Origin: Roseiflexaceae bacterium
Lineage (GTDB): Bacteria; Chloroflexota; Chloroflexia; Chloroflexales; Roseiflexaceae
Length of the DNA stretch: 5,825 bases
NCBI GenBank assembly: GCA_947462525.1
Contig: CANHPK010000117.1
Span: 1-5,825 of the forward strand
Reading direction: 5' to 3'
Shown one piece after another: positions 4,972-5,825 of this stretch (position 1 is its first letter; the number at the start of each line of letters is the position of its first letter). The notes under the pieces are model-generated. The model was given only the letters and a program-made list of their open reading frames with translations. It was not told the origin of the DNA and did not search any database. The translations under genes and the position numbers were made by a program.

Positions 4972-5825
4972 CAGAATGGCCTTTCGTATGGGCGGGGATT
5001 GGGTGCCACAAAGCGTCCCCAGCCGAGTTCGCCGACGACCGTGCCATTGAGGGCGACGGTCTTGCCGCGCACGAGGGTCCGTACAACGGCGCCACGGGTC
5101 TGCCGACCGTGCCACAGCCGCGCAGTGACGCGCGATTTGGATTGCCATTGATTCACGTCGATGCGCCCCTCGGCGGCCAAGTCGACCAGGATCAGGTCTG
5201 CGTCTGCGCCGACGGCGATGACGCCCTTGCGGCCACGCAAGCCGAACATGTTGGCGGTATTGGTGCTGACCACACTGACCATGCGCTCCAGGGTGATGCG
5301 GCCATATCCTACTGCGGTGAGGAGCAGTGGTACGAGGATTTCGATACCCGGGGCGCCTGGGGGTGCCGAGAACATGTTGGACCAGCCGGGTTCTTTTTCG
5401 GATGCCAAAAAGGGTGAGTGATCGGTGCCGATGATGTCGACGTCGCCGCGTGCGACGCGGTCCCACATGCCTTCGACGAACGATTCGTCGCGGATGGGTG
5501 GGTTGGTTTTGGCATAGGGGCCGTGGAGTTCGATGTCGGCATCGGTGAGGAACAAATACGGCGGGCACGTCTCGCAGGTCACTTTGACGCCGTTTGCACG
5601 GGCTTGGGTAATCAAATCGATGGAATACGGTGACGAGACGTGCACGATGTGCAACCACGCCCCTGCCGCCCGTGCCAGCGCAATGGATTGCGCCACGGAC
5701 GCTTCTTCGACGACGGGTGGGCGGGCTTTGGTGTGGCTGATGGGACCGAGGTCGCCGGTGCGTTTGTAGTCTTCGGCCAAGCGACTGAGGATGTACTCGT
5801 CTTCGGCGTGGATGGCATGCGGCAG
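4968..5825 (-). CDS. Cyclic amidohydrolase, allantoinase/dihydroorotase-like (5' end outside window)
   Basis: The last 285 residues of an amidohydrolase-superfamily enzyme that opens a cyclic amide such as a hydantoin, dihydropyrimidine or allantoin. The frame runs unbroken into the window edge, so the start and about 170-190 residues lie outside, including the expected HxH pair and the carboxylated lysine. Visible metal ligands, numbered from the first residue seen, are His6 in HAIHAED, His62 in LHIVHVSS and Asp135 in IIGTDHSPF. Their spacings of 56 and 73 match what I recall for E. coli allantoinase (186, 242, 315). Other family marks are ETCPPYLFLT (85-94), AKTNPPIRD (105-113), EKEPGW and SAPPGAPGIE (153-162), the helix TNTANMFGL (188-196), and GADADLILVD before the C-terminal beta-sandwich (207-215). 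A VRTLVRGKTVALNG-type tail is typical. Exact substrate is undecided. The TGA stop overlaps the aldolase GTG, so both genes probably form one operon. Confidence 0.87.
   Translation of the reverse strand: MPHAIHAEDEYILSRLAEDYKRTGDLGPISHTKARPPVVEEASVAQSIALARAAGAWLHIVHVSSPYSIDLITQARANGVKVTCETCPPYLFLTDADIELHGPYAKTNPPIRDESFVEGMWDRVARGDVDIIGTDHSPFLASEKEPGWSNMFSAPPGAPGIEILVPLLLTAVGYGRITLERMVSVVSTNTANMFGLRGRKGVIAVGADADLILVDLAAEGRIDVNQWQSKSRVTARLWHGRQTRGAVVRTLVRGKTVALNGTVVGELGWGRFVAPNPRPYERPFW
4980..4984 (-). promoter_or_regulatory. Ribosome binding site deciding the aldolase start
   Basis: AAAGG on the minus strand lies eight bases before the GTG at 4971, inside the last codons of the amidohydrolase gene. 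It supports re-initiation at the GTGA overlap and not one of the far upstream in-frame codons. Confidence 0.5.

Noticed and set aside
4972..5658. Upstream extension of the aldolase frame to a 484-residue protein
   Set aside because: The extra 229 codons overlap the well-supported amidohydrolase on the same strand. They encode arginine-rich sequence without family likeness, and the ribosome site and homology both start at 4971.

Overview
The window comes from a GC-rich bacterium. It holds five protein genes (one cut off by the window edge) and one structural RNA gene. All spaces between genes are short and accounted for. The RNase P RNA is of the ancestral (type A) architecture, which argues against a Bacillus-like Firmicute. 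The ABC-F protein is of a two-domain kind I associate with Actinobacteria and Chloroflexota. I lean towards Chloroflexota or a nearby lineage, but this is a weak inference.

Layout from left to right. (1) A plus-strand ABC-F ATPase (13-1617) ends at a strong intrinsic terminator (1630-1671). (2) Convergent to it lies a minus-strand SbtA-family sodium/bicarbonate transporter (1731-2708). (3) A 117-base, very AT-rich divergent promoter region (2709-2825) carries phased TCAT/ATGA half-sites. (4) A plus-strand NhaR-like LysR regulator (2826-3692) follows and is the obvious candidate regulator of the transporter. (5) A hairpin at 3703-3732, T-rich on the minus side, separates the regulator from the RNA component of RNase P (rnpB, about 4183 down to 3746, minus strand). 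No protein gene is needed to explain 3693-4203. (6) Upstream of rnpB on the minus strand is a two-gene unit. It comprises an allantoinase/dihydroorotase-like cyclic amidohydrolase (running off the right edge, stop at 4968) and an HpcH/HpaI-family aldolase (4204-4971). The two overlap by four bases (GTGA).

How the parts work together. Transporter and regulator form a divergent inorganic-carbon or anion uptake module; no PII-like SbtB gene is visible beside it. The amidohydrolase and aldolase look translationally coupled and probably serve one catabolic route, whose substrate the sequence does not reveal. rnpB has its own extended -10 promoter directly after the aldolase stop codon, and may also receive read-through from that operon.

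The most unusual observation is in rnpB. Helix P4, the catalytic core, departs from the common bacterial sequence at several positions on both strands, yet pairing and the bulged uridine are kept exactly. I see no CRISPR array, insertion sequence, tRNA or obvious new defence system here.
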